From contig NZ_JBAMHQ010000001.1 of the NCBI RefSeq assembly GCF_037081775.1, positions 1,488,001 to 1,552,000 of the forward strand: a stretch of DNA of 64,000 nucleotides, in the 5' to 3' direction. Shown here one piece after another: positions 62,846-64,000 of the stretch. The translations under genes and the position numbers were made by a program. Under the pieces are notes generated by a model. The model searched no databases. It was not told the DNA's origin and was given only the letters and a program-made list of their open reading frames with translations. Origin of the DNA: Haladaptatus sp. ZSTT2 (lineage in GTDB: Archaea > Halobacteriota > Halobacteria > Halobacteriales > Halococcaceae). Positions within the stretch are counted from its first letter, which is position 1. Every line of letters begins with the position of its first letter.

Positions 62846-64000
62846 ATGGCCGGTCCCGTCCCCGAACTCGAAGCCCGCGCCGAGGCGTGCGCTGACCGTC
62901 TCCGCGAGGCGGACAAAGTGCTGCTCGCCTCACACATCGACGCAGACGGACTCACGAGCGCGGCGATAGCCTCGCGCGCGCTCGAACGCGCTGAGGTTCC
63001 CTTCGAGACGGTGTTCAAAAAGCAACTGGACGAGACCGAAATCGCCTCGATTGCGGCGTGTGACTACGAGACGGTTCTGTTTACTGACTTCGGCAGCGGG
63101 CAACTCGACGCGATTGGCGCTCACGAGGAGGCGGGCGATTTTACGCCGATAATCGCAGACCACCACCAGCCCGCAGAGACCGAGACAGCGTTCCATCTGA
63201 ATCCGCTGCTGTTCGGGTTGGATGGTGCCTCGGAGCTTTCGGGAGCCGGCGCGGCATACGTGCTCGCGCGGGCATTAGGGGGCGAAGAGAATCGAGACTT
63301 GGCCGCCCTCGCCGTGGTCGGCGCGGTAGGCGACATGCAAGCCACCGACGGCGAGTTGCTGGGCGCGAACGCGAACATCGTGGCAGAGGGCGTCGAAGTC
63401 GGCGTCCTCGACACCGGCACCGACCTCACCTTTTATGGGAAACAGACGCGCCCACTCCCGAGGCTCCTCGAATACGCGAGCGACGTCAACATCCCCGGGA
63501 TTTCGAACTCAGAGCGCGGGGCGCACAACTTCCTCTCGAAGCTTGACCTCGACTTGAAAGACGGGAACGAGTGGCGGCGCTGGGTTGACCTGTCGCTCGA
63601 CGAGCGCCAGACACTTGCGAGTGCGTTGCTCAAACACGCCATCAGCCGTGGCGTGCCCGCAGACCGGATTCAAAGTTTGGTGGGCACGTCCTACACGCTC
63701 GCCACAGAGGACGAGGGGACGGAACTGCGCGACCCGAGTGAGTTTTCGACGCTGCTCAACGCCACCGCCCGCTACGACCGCGCAGACGTTGGACTCGCCG
63801 TCTGTCTCGGGGACCGCGAAGGGGCGCTCGACCGTGCGCGAAAACTGCTCTCGAATCACCGTCGAAATCTCTCGGATGGTCTGCGCTGGGTCACTGAGGA
63901 GGGCGTGAATCGGGAAGAACACATCCAGTGGTTCCACGCGGGCGACCGCATCCGCGAGACGATTGTCGGCATCATCGCGGGGATGGCCGTGGGCGCAGAC
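62846..64000 (+). CDS. DHH family RecJ-like phosphoesterase, N-terminal 385 codons (partial)
   Basis: The gene runs off the right edge. The protein starts MAGPVPELEARAEACADRLREADKVLLASHIDADGLTSAAI, containing the first Asp of the DHH metal site (SHIDADG). LFTDFGSGQLDAIG, IIADHHQPAE (the DHH motif) and VVGAVGDMQATDG follow, all within the first 190 residues. This resembles the archaeal RecJ-like/GAN exonucleases linked to replication, although DHH proteins also hydrolyse nucleotides. Start ATG at 62846 lies 56 bases after hemD. The DHHA1 domain is beyond the window. Confidence 0.85.
   Translation, partial: MAGPVPELEARAEACADRLREADKVLLASHIDADGLTSAAIASRALERAEVPFETVFKKQLDETEIASIAACDYETVLFTDFGSGQLDAIGAHEEAGDFTPIIADHHQPAETETAFHLNPLLFGLDGASELSGAGAAYVLARALGGEENRDLAALAVVGAVGDMQATDGELLGANANIVAEGVEVGVLDTGTDLTFYGKQTRPLPRLLEYASDVNIPGISNSERGAHNFLSKLDLDLKDGNEWRRWVDLSLDERQTLASALLKHAISRGVPADRIQSLVGTSYTLATEDEGTELRDPSEFSTLLNATARYDRADVGLAVCLGDREGALDRARKLLSNHRRNLSDGLRWVTEEGVNREEHIQWFHAGDRIRETIVGIIAGMAVGAD

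Noticed and set aside
1-64000. CRISPR arrays, rRNA and tRNA genes, intact insertion sequences
   Set aside because: Gaps between genes were read for regularly spaced repeats, for T-loop GGTTCGAAT-like motifs and for transposase motifs; none were convincing. The Cas4-like gene has no array near it.

Overview
This 64 kb window is chromosomal DNA from a haloarchaeon (class Halobacteria). The evidence is the GC-rich, GAC/GAA-heavy coding sequence with very acidic proteins, a haloarchaeal [2Fe-2S] ferredoxin with its acidic insertion, Tat-plus-lipobox secretion signals, archaeal TATA boxes close to start codons, an archaeal ileS end, an archaeal-type PRPP synthetase, a GxGD prepilin peptidase and an F420-type NADPH oxidoreductase. 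I cannot fix the genus. No rRNA, tRNA, CRISPR array or intact transposase was recognised.

Layout. 1-2 kb: the end of ileS, then a visibly AT-richer Gfo/Idh/MocA (Gal80p-like) oxidoreductase gene that abuts a broken membrane-protein gene, which looks like an acquired insertion. 2-15 kb: housekeeping genes (prs, a beta-propeller protein, an O-methyltransferase, a Na/Ca exchanger, glmM, hisI, a prepilin peptidase, ferredoxin, a phosphate permease, hisA, hisB, an ACT-domain protein, pyrE). 15-20 kb: a TAXI-type TRAP transporter operon (binding protein, DUF1850 protein, fused permease). 19.6-20.2 kb: a gene-free AT-rich stretch beside two strong copies and one weaker copy of a sequence resembling the haloarchaeal origin recognition box, with no orc1/cdc6 gene in the window. 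20-33 kb: upp, small zinc-ribbon and membrane proteins, a COG0523 metal GTPase, an ArsA-type ATPase, CstA, a second PiT-like permease, a CBS/CorC-type membrane protein, a glutaredoxin coupled to a cysteine-free redoxin, a YrdC-family enzyme and a lone Cas4-like protein. 33-36 kb: a Cmi4-like protein and a biotin ECF transporter (bioY, ATPase, EcfT) behind a BirA-like dyad. 36-43 kb: an EtfD-like membrane Fe-S oxidoreductase, an M29 aminopeptidase, an F420-type reductase, a PQQ-repeat lipoprotein, a frameshifted GNAT gene and hemB. 43-47 kb: two consecutive amt-glnK pairs. 47-57 kb: a surface-glycan cluster (wecB, two GT4 glycosyltransferases, wecC, a methyltransferase fused to a helical-barrel domain, a sulfatase-fold enzyme, a flippase). 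57-64 kb: DoxX, a membrane protein plus winged-helix regulator pair, the tetrapyrrole genes hemL-hemC-cobA-hemD, and the start of a DHH/RecJ-like gene.

How the genes work together. hemL, hemC, hemD, cobA and hemB cover the route from glutamate-1-semialdehyde to uroporphyrinogen III and precorrin-2. The amt-glnK pairs form an ammonium-uptake module whose two promoters share TTGTCC/GGACAA half-sites. wecB and wecC would make UDP-ManNAc and UDP-ManNAcA for the neighbouring glycosyltransferases and flippase. hisA, hisB and hisI are split between two loci. The most noteworthy items are the orphan origin-like region, the methyltransferase/alpha-barrel fusion in the glycan cluster, the paired nitrogen-gene promoters, the cysteine-free redoxin and the Cas4-like protein without recognisable catalytic residues.
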